NCBI RefSeq assembly: GCF_013868135.1
Contig: NZ_JACEMU010000004.1
Location: forward strand, 1,116,001 to 1,180,000
Direction: 5' to 3'
Source: Paracoccus sp. S1E-3
Lineage (GTDB): Bacteria > Pseudomonadota > Alphaproteobacteria > Rhodobacterales > Rhodobacteraceae
Length of the DNA: 64,000 bases
Shown here: positions 17,488 to 27,330 of the stretch, piece after piece
Layout: each line of letters begins with the position of its first letter
How positions within the stretch are numbered: position 1 is the first letter of the stretch
Made by a program: the position numbers and the translations under genes
The notes under the pieces: model-generated
The model's input: the letters and a program-made list of their open reading frames with translations, nothing else
The model's database searches: none
What the model was told of the DNA's origin: nothing

Positions 17488-18822
17488 TCACCAATTGTTG
17501 CGAAACCAGCGATAGGCGCGTCGCAGACTGCGCGCGGGATAGGTCTCTGTCGGGGTCTCGAAGTCCCACCACTCGTCCTGCGGATGGGCCGCAAACAGCG
17601 CCAGGCCCACCGCCGAGGCGAAGTTCGGCCCGGTCAGCTGATGTGGCAGGCCATGAATGCGCAGGGGGCGCCCGATGCGCACATTGCGCCCCAGCATCCG
17701 CGCCGCCAGCCCGTCCAGGCCGGGGATCTGGCTGCCGCCGCCGGTCAGCACGACCTGCTGGCTGGGCATGTGGTCGAAGCCCGCGGCATCCAGAATTGCG
17801 GCGACCTCCTCCAGAATTTCCTCGACCCGCGGGCGCATGATGCCGATCAGATCGGCGCGGCTGACGCTGCGCCGGTCGGTTTCCCAATCGCCGGTCTCGC
17901 CGCCCAGTTCGATGAATTCGCGATCGTCGCGGCCGGTCGCCTCGACGCCACCATTCAGCGTCTTCAGGCGTTCGGCCACGGCCATCGGCACCCGCAGGCC
18001 CTTGGCGATGTCCTGGGTCACCAGATCGCCGCCCATCGGCACGGCATCGGCGAAGATCATGTGCTTACGCACGAAGATCGACACCCCGGTCGCGCCGCCG
18101 CCCATATCGACGCAGGCGGCGCCCAGCTCCTGTTCGTCCTCGACCAGCGAGGACAGCGCCGACATATAGGATCCCGAGGCGATCCCGGCGAGTTCCATGT
18201 CGCAGCGCCGGATCACATGGATCAGGTTGTCGATGGCATCCCCGTCCACGGTCAGCACATGCATGTCGACGCCGAGCGCCTGCCCGGAATGCTCGCGCGG
18301 GTCCATCAGCCCGCTGCGCCCGTCGACCATGAAATTCACCGGCTGGGCGTGCAGCACCTGCCGGCCGCGCCCGAAATCGGGCACCTCGCAGGAGGCCAGC
18401 ACCTGGGCGATGTCGCCCTGTCCGACCTTGCCGTTCTTCAAGGCCGACTCGCCCGCCAGCCCGTAGGAGGCGGGCCGCGCACCGGCGATGCAGGCGATGG
18501 CGTGGTCCACCCGCACACCCGCCAGCTTCTGTGCGGCCTGCACGGCGGTGCGGATGGCGCGCTCGGTCTCGGCCATGGTCTCGATCTCGCCGAAACGCAC
18601 GCCACGCGAGCGTGTCGTCGCCGCCCCGATCACCCGGAAATTCGACTGCCCTGCCATCGGCCCGACGCCGTCGGTCTCGCGGTAAACGCCAGGCCCGTCG
18701 AATTGCAGCACGAAACAGGCGACTTTCGAGCTGCCGATATCCAGCACCGCGATCACCCCGCGCTGAAGGGCGGCCTGACGCATATTCCGCATCGCGCGCT
18801 GCTGCTGATAGATGTCCTTCAT
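17488..18822 (-). CDS. ftsA: Cell division protein FtsA
   Basis: An actin-like ATPase that tethers FtsZ filaments to the membrane and recruits later division proteins. 444 residues from ATG 18822. Seen: phosphate loop VLDIGSSKVACF, second actin motif VDMGGGATGVSIF, adenosine motif VLTGGGSQIPGL, and a C-terminal amphipathic, Arg/Trp-rich helix (LRRAYRWFRNNW) suitable for membrane binding. The frame is open upstream but overlaps ftsQ with no ribosome site, so ATG 18822 is preferred. It starts 16 bases after ftsQ ends, in the same transcript. Confidence 0.96.
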   Translation of the reverse strand: MKDIYQQQRAMRNMRQAALQRGVIAVLDIGSSKVACFVLQFDGPGVYRETDGVGPMAGQSNFRVIGAATTRSRGVRFGEIETMAETERAIRTAVQAAQKLAGVRVDHAIACIAGARPASYGLAGESALKNGKVGQGDIAQVLASCEVPDFGRGRQVLHAQPVNFMVDGRSGLMDPREHSGQALGVDMHVLTVDGDAIDNLIHVIRRCDMELAGIASGSYMSALSSLVEDEQELGAACVDMGGGATGVSIFVRKHMIFADAVPMGGDLVTQDIAKGLRVPMAVAERLKTLNGGVEATGRDDREFIELGGETGDWETDRRSVSRADLIGIMRPRVEEILEEVAAILDAAGFDHMPSQQVVLTGGGSQIPGLDGLAARMLGRNVRIGRPLRIHGLPHQLTGPNFASAVGLALFAAHPQDEWWDFETPTETYPARSLRRAYRWFRNNW

Positions 18823-18838
18823 CGCCCGTCCCCGTCCC

Positions 18839-19825
18839 TCAGCTTTTCTTGTCGTCTTTTGGCAGTTCGCGCCCATCCGGCCCCAGCAGCGGCCGGCCCT
18901 GAATGGCGCGGATCCGGTTCTGCGCCGCGATACCCACCCGCACCACCGGCCGGCTGCCATCGCGCAGATCCACGACCGAGATGTCGCGGCCCAGCATATC
19001 GTCGGCCTGATTCAGCGCGATGGCGCGCTCGAGCGCCGCGACCGGCGCATTGGCGGGCAGCAATATCCGCTGGCCGCGATCCAGAACCAGATCCCAGCGC
19101 CGTTCGCCCACACGCTGAAGCCCGCGCACACGCGGCAGCAGCGGCCCGGCGGCGGCAAAAAGCTGCACGGCCTCGCGCGCGGCCTTGTCCGCCCCCTCGC
19201 CCGCGATAAGCGGCAGTTCCGAGCGCACTGCCCGATCCGTGACCGAGGCCACGCGATGCCCCGTCTCGTCCAGCAGCTCGATCCCGCGGGCATGGCGCCA
19301 CAGCAGCATGGGCTTGCGTTCGGACACCTTGGCCGCCAGCACGCCATCGGGCTTGATGCGCAGTTCCACATCCTTCACCGCGTCCAGCATCAGAATGTCG
19401 TTGCGCAGCTGGTCCAAATCGATGTCGAAGCTCGACGCGGGCAGATCCACCGGCAGCATCATACGCAGCGCCTTGTCGACCGGGCCGGAAGCGCCGTCGA
19501 TGGTCATCACCTTGACCATGAAGCGTTCGCGGTTCTGCACCGCCTCGACCATACCGGTCAGCCCCCCCGCGAGGCTGGCGCGGCGGTTCTCGTCCGACAG
19601 CCACAGCAAGGACAGAAACGCGATCAGAAAAGCCGGCAGCCCGATCCGGGTCAGGCGGCGGAAAGCGGGCGTCAGCCACATCCGATGCAGCCGGTAGGCC
19701 AGCCGCGAGGGCGCCGGATCGCGCTTGGGCTTCGTCGCCTGCGGCTGCGGACGCTGCCAGCCCTTGCGCGGCGGCGTCGGCTGCGGCGAGAAGCCCGGAT
19801 CGTTGTTGCGATCTACCCCCTGCAC
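18839..19825 (-). CDS. ftsQ: Cell division protein FtsQ
   Basis: A bitopic divisome protein bridging early and late division proteins. 328 residues from GTG 19825, which has GAGGA six bases upstream and overlaps the end of ddl by 13 bases. Layout: basic cytoplasmic tail rich in Pro/Gln/Arg (1-60), one transmembrane helix about residues 70-90 ([16 protein letters not shown]), POTRA domain, then the FtsQ beta domain with [16 protein letters not shown]. The reading frame is open far upstream inside ddl, but this start gives the family layout. Confidence 0.94.
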   Translation of the reverse strand: MQGVDRNNDPGFSPQPTPPRKGWQRPQPQATKPKRDPAPSRLAYRLHRMWLTPAFRRLTRIGLPAFLIAFLSLLWLSDENRRASLAGGLTGMVEAVQNRERFMVKVMTIDGASGPVDKALRMMLPVDLPASSFDIDLDQLRNDILMLDAVKDVELRIKPDGVLAAKVSERKPMLLWRHARGIELLDETGHRVASVTDRAVRSELPLIAGEGADKAAREAVQLFAAAGPLLPRVRGLQRVGERRWDLVLDRGQRILLPANAPVAALERAIALNQADDMLGRDISVVDLRDGSRPVVRVGIAAQNRIRAIQGRPLLGPDGRELPKDDKKS

Positions 19826-20736
19826 AACGCGTCCTCGACCAGCCAGCTGACCAGAGCCGGAAAATCCATGCCCACCGCCGCCGCCTGTTCTGGCGCGAGC
19901 GAGGTGGGTGTCATGCCCGGTTGGGTATTGGTTTCCAGCAGATACAGGCCCGCAAGGCCGCGCGCATCGTCCCAGCGGAAATCGGTGCGGCTCATGCCGG
20001 TGCAACCCAGCGCCTGATGGGCGCGCAGCGCGTAATCCAGACAGGCGGCGGTGATCTCGGCCGGGACCTCGGCCGGGACCACATGGCGCGAGCCGCCCGG
20101 CTTGTATTTGGCATCGTAATCATACCAGCCATCGGTGATGATCTCGGTCACACCCAGCGGGCGGTCGCCCAGCACGGCCACGGTCAGTTCGCGCCCCGGC
20201 ACATAGGTTTCGACCATGACTTCGGGCGGCATCTGCGCGCCAATCACGGCGGGGCCGTTTGCCCCTTCACGCACGATATAGATGCCGACGCTGGAACCTT
20301 CGGAATTGGGCTTGACCACATAGGGCGGCGGCATCGGATGTTCGCGGCGTGCCAGATCGGTCGGCACGATCACGCTGTCGACCACCGGCAGGCCGGCGCT
20401 ACGAAAAACATCCTTCGAGCGCGTCTTGTCCATCGCCAGCGCCGAGGCCAGCACCCCGGAATGAGTATAGCGATAGCCGAGCCAGTCCATCAGGCCCTGC
20501 ACGATGCCGTCTTCGCCCCAACGGCCATGCAGCGCGTTGAATACGACATCGGGTGCAGCAGCAGCCAGACGCGCGGGCAGATCGCGCCCGGCATCTATTT
20601 CAATGACCTCATAGCCCGCCTGCCGCAGCGCCTTGGCGCACTCCGCCCCCGAGGACAGCGACACCTCGCGCTCAGCCGAGGGTCCGCCCAATAGGACTGC
20701 GACTTTTGGGGCTGTCCTGCTCGACTCGCCCGTCAA
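19813..20736 (-). CDS. ddl: D-alanine--D-alanine ligase
   Basis: ATP-grasp enzyme making the D-Ala-D-Ala dipeptide of the peptidoglycan stem. 307 residues. The start is TTG at 20736, supported by GGAGAGG five bases upstream; no ATG fits. Seen: [16 protein letters not shown] near the N-terminus, [20 protein letters not shown] (ATP-binding) and the metal-binding [11 protein letters not shown] near the C-terminus. It is the first gene of ddl-ftsQ-ftsA and follows the epimerase gene region with a 107-base gap that may hold a promoter. Confidence 0.96.
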   Translation of the reverse strand: MTGESSRTAPKVAVLLGGPSAEREVSLSSGAECAKALRQAGYEVIEIDAGRDLPARLAAAAPDVVFNALHGRWGEDGIVQGLMDWLGYRYTHSGVLASALAMDKTRSKDVFRSAGLPVVDSVIVPTDLARREHPMPPPYVVKPNSEGSSVGIYIVREGANGPAVIGAQMPPEVMVETYVPGRELTVAVLGDRPLGVTEIITDGWYDYDAKYKPGGSRHVVPAEVPAEITAACLDYALRAHQALGCTGMSRTDFRWDDARGLAGLYLLETNTQPGMTPTSLAPEQAAAVGMDFPALVSWLVEDALCRG

Positions 20737-20843
20737 TTTCGCCTCTCCGCCCGGTTTGCCCGGACCGTCTTCTTGCCGCCCGGTTGATCCGGGTCATGCC
20801 TGTTCGGAAACTCTAGCGGAGGACGGCGAATCAGGAAAGAGGC

Positions 20844-21716
20844 TTATGCGCCGGGCGGCAAAATTCCGTCCAGTTCAGCCATTTCCCGCAGGCTGGCGCG
20901 CAGCCGTTCGCGCCCGCCCGGCCGATGGCCCAGCCGTTCCAGCCGCGCGGTGCTCATCTCGTTGAAGCCGCTGGCATCGGCGCGTTCGGGCAGGTGGCCG
21001 TCAATACCGGTGAGCGCGCGCCATTCCGCCAGCAGATCACGCCGGTCCAGCAGAATGTCCGAGACGTTATAGATGCCCTCGGCCCCCGCCAGCCCGTGAC
21101 CGACAGCAGCGGCCAGACAATCGCCATGCACTTCCGAGCCGACGCGCGGCGCGATCCGGCGCCCGGCGGCGAAGTCATCGAACAGATCCGCCCATTTGTG
21201 CCGCTGCCCCGGCCCCGGCGGGCCGTAGACGCCGGTCGCGCGCAGGATCGTCGCCGGCCGGCCGGATGCCAGCAGCGCCTGTTCCGCCGCCAGCTTCGCC
21301 TGGCCGTAAAGCGTATCGGGGCGGCATTCCATCTCCTCGATCAGCATGCCCTGCTGCGGCCCGTAAACCGCGCGGGACGACAGGAACACCACCCGCACGC
21401 CCGCCTCGTCAGCGGCCCGAAACAACTGCAGCGAGCCATCGAGATTGCGGCGCAGAAACCCGTCGGGGTCGTCACCCTCGCCGCCGCGATAACGGCCGGG
21501 AAGGTGATCGAAGGCGGCATGGACAACGGCTTCCATGCCGCTCACATCCGCACGCCCGGCACCCAGATCATAGGGGCGGTGAGTCACCTCGCCCCGGAAA
21601 AAGCCGGGCTGCGGCGGGGTGCGGGTCATCACCGTCAGATCATGCCCCTGCCGCAGCAGATCGTTCACGATGAAGCGGCCCACCAACCCGGTGCCGCCGG
21701 TGACCGCGACCCTCAT
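20844..21716 (-). CDS. NAD-dependent epimerase/dehydratase family protein
   Basis: A 290-residue extended short-chain dehydrogenase. ATG 21716 overlaps the glycosyltransferase stop as ATGA, so the two are coupled. Seen: nucleotide motif TGGTGLVG (6-13), LSSRAVYGP with the catalytic serine region, and YGQAKLAAE, the YxxxK catalytic pair of SDRs. Substrate is probably a nucleotide sugar, judged from the partner glycosyltransferase; this is inference. The pair sits upstream of ddl on the same strand, inside the cell-wall cluster. Confidence 0.87.
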   Translation of the reverse strand: MRVAVTGGTGLVGRFIVNDLLRQGHDLTVMTRTPPQPGFFRGEVTHRPYDLGAGRADVSGMEAVVHAAFDHLPGRYRGGEGDDPDGFLRRNLDGSLQLFRAADEAGVRVVFLSSRAVYGPQQGMLIEEMECRPDTLYGQAKLAAEQALLASGRPATILRATGVYGPPGPGQRHKWADLFDDFAAGRRIAPRVGSEVHGDCLAAAVGHGLAGAEGIYNVSDILLDRRDLLAEWRALTGIDGHLPERADASGFNEMSTARLERLGHRPGGRERLRASLREMAELDGILPPGA

Positions 21717-22546
21717 GCCGGATTCGCCAGGTTGGCGGGGTCCAGCCTTGGCCCCTGCCCCGCGAAGCCCCGCCACAGATCGATCAGCGGGCGCAGCCGG
21801 CTGGCCTTGTCATGGTCCTGCCACGGCTTTTCATACTGGAAATGCAGGATGTGGATCTCGTCCCATTCCCATAATTCGGGCATCGAGAACCAGACATATT
21901 GCAGCATGTTGTAAAAGATCGGCAGGCCATGCCAGTCGGGAAAGAAATCCTCCAGAAAGGTCTGGTCGGTGCGCCGCCAGAAGACGCCGGGCCGGTCCAG
22001 CCGGTCCAGCATGGCAGCGAATGTCTCGGCCGAGGGGCGCGCCGTGAACACGCCCGAATTCAGCCGGTGAAAATCGGCCAGGCTTTCATAAACGTTGGGA
22101 GCGGCGCAGAATTCGGGATAGGCGAACAGCTTGTCGCAATTCTTCAGCATGAGCGCATCGGCATCGATGAACACGACCGAGGCATATTCGACCAGCTGCC
22201 ACAGCCGCAGCTTGGCGAAATTGTCCAGAGGCGTGTGGAAGGGCGGCTTCACCCCCTTGGTGAAGGCGGCCCGCGCATGAAGGGCATCGCGGGCATGGGT
22301 GCGGTTGAACGCTTCGGACGTGTCCAGCAGATCGACCGCGATCAGCCGCGCGCCCGCGTCGCGCAGGGGCTGAAGTCCGTCCTCCGGCACGGCGGTATGC
22401 AGGACCACGCAATCGGCTTTTGTGCCCGTCGCCCTGATCGAGTTCAGCAGCGCCAGGGCCCCGAGCGCATAATCCGCATTCGTGGCGAGCGTCACGTAGG
22501 CGTTCCGGCTGCGGGGCGGGCATTCGGGGCGCAGACCCTCAAACAT
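21713..22546 (-). CDS. Glycosyltransferase family 8-like protein (glycogenin-like)
   Basis: 277 residues with the look of a GT8 retaining glycosyltransferase. Seen: N-terminal AYVTLATNADYALGALALLNS, the metal-binding DxD motif as FIDADALML, FNSGVF-type segment here HRLNSGVF, and DQTFLEDFF. The C-terminal ILHFQYEKPW resembles the HF-x6-KPW motif of glycogenin and galactinol synthases. GGAGG five bases before ATG 22546 sets the start. No signal peptide or membrane helix, so it acts in the cytosol or at the inner membrane. Acceptor unknown. Confidence 0.85.
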   Translation of the reverse strand: MFEGLRPECPPRSRNAYVTLATNADYALGALALLNSIRATGTKADCVVLHTAVPEDGLQPLRDAGARLIAVDLLDTSEAFNRTHARDALHARAAFTKGVKPPFHTPLDNFAKLRLWQLVEYASVVFIDADALMLKNCDKLFAYPEFCAAPNVYESLADFHRLNSGVFTARPSAETFAAMLDRLDRPGVFWRRTDQTFLEDFFPDWHGLPIFYNMLQYVWFSMPELWEWDEIHILHFQYEKPWQDHDKASRLRPLIDLWRGFAGQGPRLDPANLANPA

Positions 22547-22643
22547 GTGATCCTCCGGTATGTTACGGGCCTTGCGATTGGTCGCACGCGATTGTTACAC
22601 CAAGACCACGGCCCCCCGAAACCTCGAACGATAAAGGATGCAG

Positions 22644-23303
22644 ATGGACGCCAGCGCCATAATCAGGGAATTTGTGACGCTTTTCGTGGTGATCGACCCG
22701 ATCGGCTCGGTCCCCGTCTTCCTGTTTGCAACCAAATACGTCCCGCGCGCGCTGCATCGCCGCTTTGCGATCCGTGCCGTGCTGGTCGCCACAATGGTTC
22801 TGCTGGGCTTTCTGTTCTTCGGCCAGTTCGTGCTGGAGGCGATGGGCCTGCGGCTTGGCTCGTTCCAGATCGCGGGCGGGATCGTGCTGTTCCTGTTCGC
22901 CATGACCATGATCTTCGGCGAGGCCAAACCCCAGCGCGAGATCGAGGAAGCCGAGCGCGACCATCTGGAAGGCGCGGTCTTTCCGCTGGCGATCCCGTCG
23001 ATCGCCTCGCCCGGCGCGATGCTGGGGGTGGTGGTGCTGACCGACAACCACCAGAATTCGCTGCTGGATCAGATGGTGACGGCGGGGGCGCTGCTGGTGG
23101 TGCTGGCGATCACGCTGGGGCTGTTGCTGGCCGCGACGCGGGTGCACCGCTATATCGGCAATACCGGCGCCAATATCATCAGCCGGGTGATGGGGATGCT
23201 GCTGGCCGCGGTGGCGGTCGATGCGATCCTTGGCGGTCTGGACATGATGGGCATCGCCAGCGTCGTCGGCGGCGCGGGCGAGATGCTGTCGGGCGGCAAT
23301 TAA
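22644..23303 (+). CDS. MarC family integral membrane protein
   Basis: 219 residues with about six transmembrane helices, of the MarC/NAAT family; function is unsettled and the old multiple-antibiotic-resistance link was not upheld. ATG 22644 is chosen because AAAGG lies 6 bases upstream; the ATG at 22638 abuts that site. Seen: TLFVVIDPIGSVPVFL at the N-terminus and the internal repeat VFPLAIPSIASPGAM, both family hallmarks. It stands alone on the plus strand, within an otherwise minus-strand cell-wall cluster, and ends at a strong terminator. Confidence 0.92.
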   Translation: MDASAIIREFVTLFVVIDPIGSVPVFLFATKYVPRALHRRFAIRAVLVATMVLLGFLFFGQFVLEAMGLRLGSFQIAGGIVLFLFAMTMIFGEAKPQREIEEAERDHLEGAVFPLAIPSIASPGAMLGVVVLTDNHQNSLLDQMVTAGALLVVLAITLGLLLAATRVHRYIGNTGANIISRVMGMLLAAVAVDAILGGLDMMGIASVVGGAGEMLSGGN

Positions 23304-23329
23304 GCCGCGTAGGCTGCGGCGGATGCGAC

Positions 23330-23357
23330 AGGGCGGCCTTTGCGGGCCGCCCTTTTT
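23330..23357 (+). terminator. Intrinsic terminator after the marC-like gene
   Basis: GGGCGGCC (23331-23338) pairs with GGCCGCCC (23345-23352), then five T residues. It lies between convergent genes; the T-run serves only the plus strand. Confidence 0.92.
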
Positions 23358-23360
23358 CGT

Positions 23361-24299
23361 TCAGGCCGGGTCGCCGATGCGGATCACTTCCCATTGCAAC
23401 AGGTGGCCGGAACTGGCCTGCACGCGTTCGCGCACCAGTTCCCCCAGCGCCTCCAGTTCGGCCGCTGTGGCCCGATCCGCATTCAGCAGGAAATTCGGGT
23501 GCTTTTCCGACATCTGCGCGCCGCCCAGGCGATGGCCGCGCAGGCCCGCATCCTCGATCAGTTTCCACGCCTTCAGCTCATGCGTGTCATCCGCCCGCCC
23601 GGTCGAGCTGAAGCCGGCCGGATTGCGGAACGTCGATCCGGCGCTGCGCTCCTTCGTTGGCTGAGTGGCGTCACGTCTGGCGAGCTGATCCTCCATCCGG
23701 GCGTGCAAGGTGGCCGGCGCGGCGGCATCGGCGCGGAAGCGGGCGCGGATCAGGACGGCGCCCTCGGCAAGCTCGGCATGGCGGTAGGCAAAGCGCAGAT
23801 CCTCGGGCGAGAGGGTCAGTAGTTGGCCGTCCCGCGTCACCGCCTGCGCGTCAATCAGGTGATCGGCGACATAAGCGCCATAGCAGCCGGCATTCATCCT
23901 GACCGCCCCGCCGATACTTCCGGGAATGGTGCGCAGAAAGGTCAGGTCCAGCCCGGCATCGGCGGCTTTACGGGCGACATGCGCGTCAAGCGCCGCCGCA
24001 CCGGCGGTGACGACATCGCCCTCGATGTCGATGCCATTGAACCCGCGGCCAAGCCGGATCACCACGCCGCGAATCCCGCCATCGCGCACGATCAGGTTCG
24101 AACCGACGCCCATCGGAAAGACCGCAATGCCGGGATCGAGTCCGCGCAGAAAATCCGCCAGATCGGCCTGATCGGCGGGCTGGAACAGCCAGTCCGCCGG
24201 GCCGCCGACACGCAGCCATGTCAGGCTGTCAAGCGGACGGTCAGGGGTCAGCGCACCGCGTATCGCGGGCATCTGAATTGCGCTCATCTGATCGTCCAT
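23361..24299 (-). CDS. murB: UDP-N-acetylenolpyruvoylglucosamine reductase
   Basis: FAD/NADPH enzyme reducing enolpyruvyl-UDP-GlcNAc to UDP-MurNAc. 312 residues; ATG 24299 follows AAAGGAG at six bases. Seen: FAD-binding [32 protein letters not shown], the proton-donor segment AGSTFRNP (serine) and [10 protein letters not shown] (glutamate) near the C-terminus. The short loop makes it a type II MurB. A DUF4344 gene and two hairpins separate it from murC, whereas the two are more often adjacent in this cluster. Confidence 0.97.
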   Translation of the reverse strand: MDDQMSAIQMPAIRGALTPDRPLDSLTWLRVGGPADWLFQPADQADLADFLRGLDPGIAVFPMGVGSNLIVRDGGIRGVVIRLGRGFNGIDIEGDVVTAGAAALDAHVARKAADAGLDLTFLRTIPGSIGGAVRMNAGCYGAYVADHLIDAQAVTRDGQLLTLSPEDLRFAYRHAELAEGAVLIRARFRADAAAPATLHARMEDQLARRDATQPTKERSAGSTFRNPAGFSSTGRADDTHELKAWKLIEDAGLRGHRLGGAQMSEKHPNFLLNADRATAAELEALGELVRERVQASSGHLLQWEVIRIGDPA

Positions 24300-24339
24300 T
24301 CCCGGCTCCTTTGTCAGGCTGCGCGCTTCCTAGACGATC

Positions 24340-24424
24340 CGCTTCCGCCGCGCAAACAGCGCGCGGCGGAAGCGCCGGGTGGTGGGCGCCCATTTGCCAT
24401 AGCCCGGCCGAGAGCGCCCCACCC
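24340..24424. repeat. Two adjacent long inverted repeats
   Basis: CGCTTCCGCCGCGC (24340-24353) pairs perfectly over 14 bases with 24361-24374 around the loop AAACAGC. Next to it, 24377-24389 and 24414-24424 form a second, imperfect GC-rich stem. No T-run follows on either strand. They lie between the DUF4344 stop and the murB start. Confidence 0.6.
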
Positions 24425-24441
24425 TGCTTCGGTCTGGGCCG

Positions 24442-25653
24442 TCAGTTCGGCTGCACAGCCTCTTCGTCCTGCGTTTCAGGGGCGGGCTCGCTCGCCTGCT
24501 CGTTCTCGGCGCCCTGTGGTTCCGCCGCCTGCTGATCGGCTTGCTCGGCCTGGTCGTCCTGCGGGATCATGAAATTCTCCAGCAGATAGTCCCAGCTTGC
24601 CGAGTATTTCGCGTATTCGTCACCGCAGCGGACCGCACGCTCATAAGGCAGGATGTTCAGCGCGTCGGTCTTTGTCAGCCAGTCGGTGACGCGTTCATCG
24701 TCGAAATTATCCGGGTTTTCATCGGCTTCGCGGGCGACCATGAACAGGCCCGGCGCGAGGATCGGCATATAGGCATCCTGGTCAGACCCAAGAACAAGGC
24801 ACATGACGTCGTAATACCGCTGCTGGCCAAGCGCGTGTTCATCGGCAAAGATCTCTCGGGTCAGATCGCCGGGCTGGCTGGCAAGCTGCTGGAAGAAATA
24901 GGCGCCCAGAAGCACCAGCCGTCCGTCGCGATTCTCGAATGTATCTTCCGGCTCATCGGCGCTCAGCATCGCGAGGGTCGCGAACTGATCGACCACGTCC
25001 TCCTCGCGGCCCGTCACGGGAAGCTGAAACAGGCTGACCAACCCGTGACCCAGTTCGTGCATCAGGATGAATGCCGTCGTGCCGGTCAGAACCGTGTCCT
25101 GATCGGCGCCGCGCAGATAGGCGGATTCCTCGCCGCTGACTTCCTCATACCCCCGATTGTAAAGCGAGATGAGCTCCCAGCACATGTTCACAGTGCTTTC
25201 ATCCGGGTCCCAGTAGGCGTTGTCGAAGCCGCAATCCTTGAAGGTGACGGCCACGTCGCGCGGCAGCGCAATGTTGTCGGCCAAGCTGTCGAGAACCGAC
25301 TGAAAAATCCCTTCGTTGAGGAATTTCGACCGGACCAGCCCCATACCCTCGACCGCTGTCGGTTCAAATGTCAGGTTGAAGCGATGCTCACCCGCCTTGA
25401 CGCCGACGGTCGCCGCGCCGGGAGAGAGTGTGAGGGGTTCTTTCTGCTCGCCCTTGCCGGTGACGGCAGCAATGGTTTCGGCGGCATCGGCTTCAGTCTT
25501 CGCCTCGGCAGTGGCTTCCGTGCTGGCTTCGGCCTCGGTCGCGGTTTCCGTCGTGGCTTCGGAAGCCGCAGGCTTGGGCATCGGTTGAGCATGGGCCATG
25601 GACAGTGACAAGGCGGTGGCGGCGAGCAATGCGGAAATATGAGTGACGGTCAT
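24442..25653 (-). CDS. Exported DUF4344-type zinc metallopeptidase
   Basis: 403 residues from ATG 25653, which follows AAGGAG at six bases. Signal peptide 1-22 (SALLAATALSLSMAHA). Residues 28-60 are a low-complexity Ala/Thr/Glu run (SEATTETATEAEASTEATAE in part). The catalytic domain follows, with the zinc motif H199-E-L-G-H203 in FILMHELGHGLVSL and a nearby acidic GREEDVVDQFAT segment likely giving the third ligand. The last 35 residues are Gln/Glu/Ala-rich. Three or more cysteines could form disulfides. Target unknown. Flanked by the murC terminator and a double hairpin, it forms a self-contained unit inserted in the mur cluster. Confidence 0.85.
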   Translation of the reverse strand: MTVTHISALLAATALSLSMAHAQPMPKPAASEATTETATEAEASTEATAEAKTEADAAETIAAVTGKGEQKEPLTLSPGAATVGVKAGEHRFNLTFEPTAVEGMGLVRSKFLNEGIFQSVLDSLADNIALPRDVAVTFKDCGFDNAYWDPDESTVNMCWELISLYNRGYEEVSGEESAYLRGADQDTVLTGTTAFILMHELGHGLVSLFQLPVTGREEDVVDQFATLAMLSADEPEDTFENRDGRLVLLGAYFFQQLASQPGDLTREIFADEHALGQQRYYDVMCLVLGSDQDAYMPILAPGLFMVAREADENPDNFDDERVTDWLTKTDALNILPYERAVRCGDEYAKYSASWDYLLENFMIPQDDQAEQADQQAAEPQGAENEQASEPAPETQDEEAVQPN

Positions 25654-25821
25654 GAAAAGCTCCTTGAACGGGCCTTTGGGGCCGAAATGCGCAGCTGTCC
25701 TGCACATCCTTTTGGATAGCCCCAACATCAATAAACTGGAAGTCGCCAAGCCGCCGAGTCGCAGGCGGTTGACTGTTGTGGAATGTGGGGGGGAAGCTGC
25801 GCGCGCCTCGGCCGCCAGAAT

Positions 25822-25850
25822 GAAAGACGGCCCCGATGATCGGGGCCGTC
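25822..25850 (-). terminator. Intrinsic terminator after murC
   Basis: GACGGCCCCG (25826-25835) pairs with CGGGGCCGTC (25841-25850), loop ATGAT. On the minus strand it is followed by TTTCATT. It ends the ftsW-murG-murC run. Confidence 0.82.
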
Positions 25851-25902
25851 AAAGGCAGATAAAAACTGGCAAGCGCAGTGCGCGCCGAAGGCCGCGCCGC
25901 GT

Positions 25903-27330
25903 TCAGGCGGCCTTGTCGGTCAGCCGCTCGGGCAGCGCGTTCGCCCAGGCCGAGATGGTGCCCGCGCCAAGGCAGACGACCATATCGCCGGGGCGTGCCT
26001 GCTCGCGGACCAGACGGGACAGGTCGGCCTCGTCCATGATGGCGCGGGCATGGCGGTGGCCATGGGCAATCAGGCCCGCGACCAGATCGTCGCGCGAGGC
26101 GCCGGGGATCGGGTCCTCGCCTGCCGCATAGACCTCGGCGATGGCGACGACATCGGCTTCGTTGAAGCAGGTGCAGAAATCATCGAACAGGTTCGACAGG
26201 CGCGAATAGCGATGCGGCTGGTGGACCGCGATCACCCGACCCTTGGTGGCCTGCCGCGCGGCTTTCAGCACGGCTGCGATCTCGACCGGATGATGACCGT
26301 AATCGTCGATGATGGTGACGCCGTTCACTTCGCCCACGCGGGTGAAGCGGCGCCCGACGCCGCCGAATTTCGCCAGCGCGTCGCGGATTTCGGCGCGCTT
26401 CATGCCCAGATGCCGCGCGACGGCAATCGCCGCCAGGGCGTTGGAGACGTTGTGATCGCCGGGCATCGGCAGGGTGCAGCCCTCGATCACCGGAATCTCG
26501 CCGTCATTCAGCACGGCCTCGCCCTGAAGCGCCACGTCGAAATGGGCGATGCCGTTTTCATAGCGCAGGTTGATCGCGCGCACATCGGCCTGCGCGTTGA
26601 AGCCGAAGGTCACCACGCGGCGGTCGCTGATCTTGCCGACCAGCGCCTGCACCTCGGGGTGGTCGGTGCAGCAGACGGCCAAGCCGTAGAAGGGCACGCC
26701 CGAGACGAAATCGTAAAACCCTTTGCGGAGGCGGTCGAAATCGCCCCAATGCTCCATATGCTCGGGGTCGATATTGGTCACGATGGCGATGGTGGCGGGC
26801 AGGCGGTTGAAGCTGCCGTCAGATTCGTCGGCCTCGACCACCATCCATTCGCCGGCGCCGGCGCGCGCGTTGGATCCGTAGGCATGGATCACCCCGCCAT
26901 TGATGACGGTGGGGTCGAAATTCCCCGCATCCAGCAGGGTCGCGACCATGGTGGTCGTCGTGGTCTTGCCATGCGTGCCGGCGATGGCGACGTTGGATTT
27001 CAGCCGCATCAGTTCGGCCAGCATCTCGGCGCGACGCACGACCGGCAGGCCGCGGCGGCGGGCTTCCTCCAGTTCGGGATTGCCCTTCTTGATCGCGGTG
27101 GAGATCACCACAACGCCCGCTTCGCCGATATTCTCGGCCCGCTGGCCTTCGAAGACGCGCGCGCCAAGGCTTTCCAGCCGGTCGGTGATCTTGGATTTCT
27201 TCGCATCCGAGCCCTGCACGTCATAGCCGAGCGTCATCAGCACCTCGGCGATGCCCGACATGCCGATGCCGCCGATGCCGATGAAGTGGATGGGGCCCAG
27301 TTCGCCGGGAAGTTTGGTGGCTGCGTTCAT
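25903..27330 (-). CDS. murC: UDP-N-acetylmuramate--L-alanine ligase
   Basis: Adds the first stem amino acid, L-Ala, to UDP-MurNAc using ATP. 475 residues. Seen: N-terminal UDP-binding [13 protein letters not shown] (18-30), ATP loop GTHGKTTTT (118-126), and the Mur-ligase motifs [26 protein letters not shown] and [15 protein letters not shown] 27330 overlaps the murG stop (ATGA). It is the last gene of the ftsW-murG-murC run. Confidence 0.98.
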   Translation of the reverse strand: MNAATKLPGELGPIHFIGIGGIGMSGIAEVLMTLGYDVQGSDAKKSKITDRLESLGARVFEGQRAENIGEAGVVVISTAIKKGNPELEEARRRGLPVVRRAEMLAELMRLKSNVAIAGTHGKTTTTTMVATLLDAGNFDPTVINGGVIHAYGSNARAGAGEWMVVEADESDGSFNRLPATIAIVTNIDPEHMEHWGDFDRLRKGFYDFVSGVPFYGLAVCCTDHPEVQALVGKISDRRVVTFGFNAQADVRAINLRYENGIAHFDVALQGEAVLNDGEIPVIEGCTLPMPGDHNVSNALAAIAVARHLGMKRAEIRDALAKFGGVGRRFTRVGEVNGVTIIDDYGHHPVEIAAVLKAARQATKGRVIAVHQPHRYSRLSNLFDDFCTCFNEADVVAIAEVYAAGEDPIPGASRDDLVAGLIAHGHRHARAIMDEADLSRLVREQARPGDMVVCLGAGTISAWANALPERLTDKAA

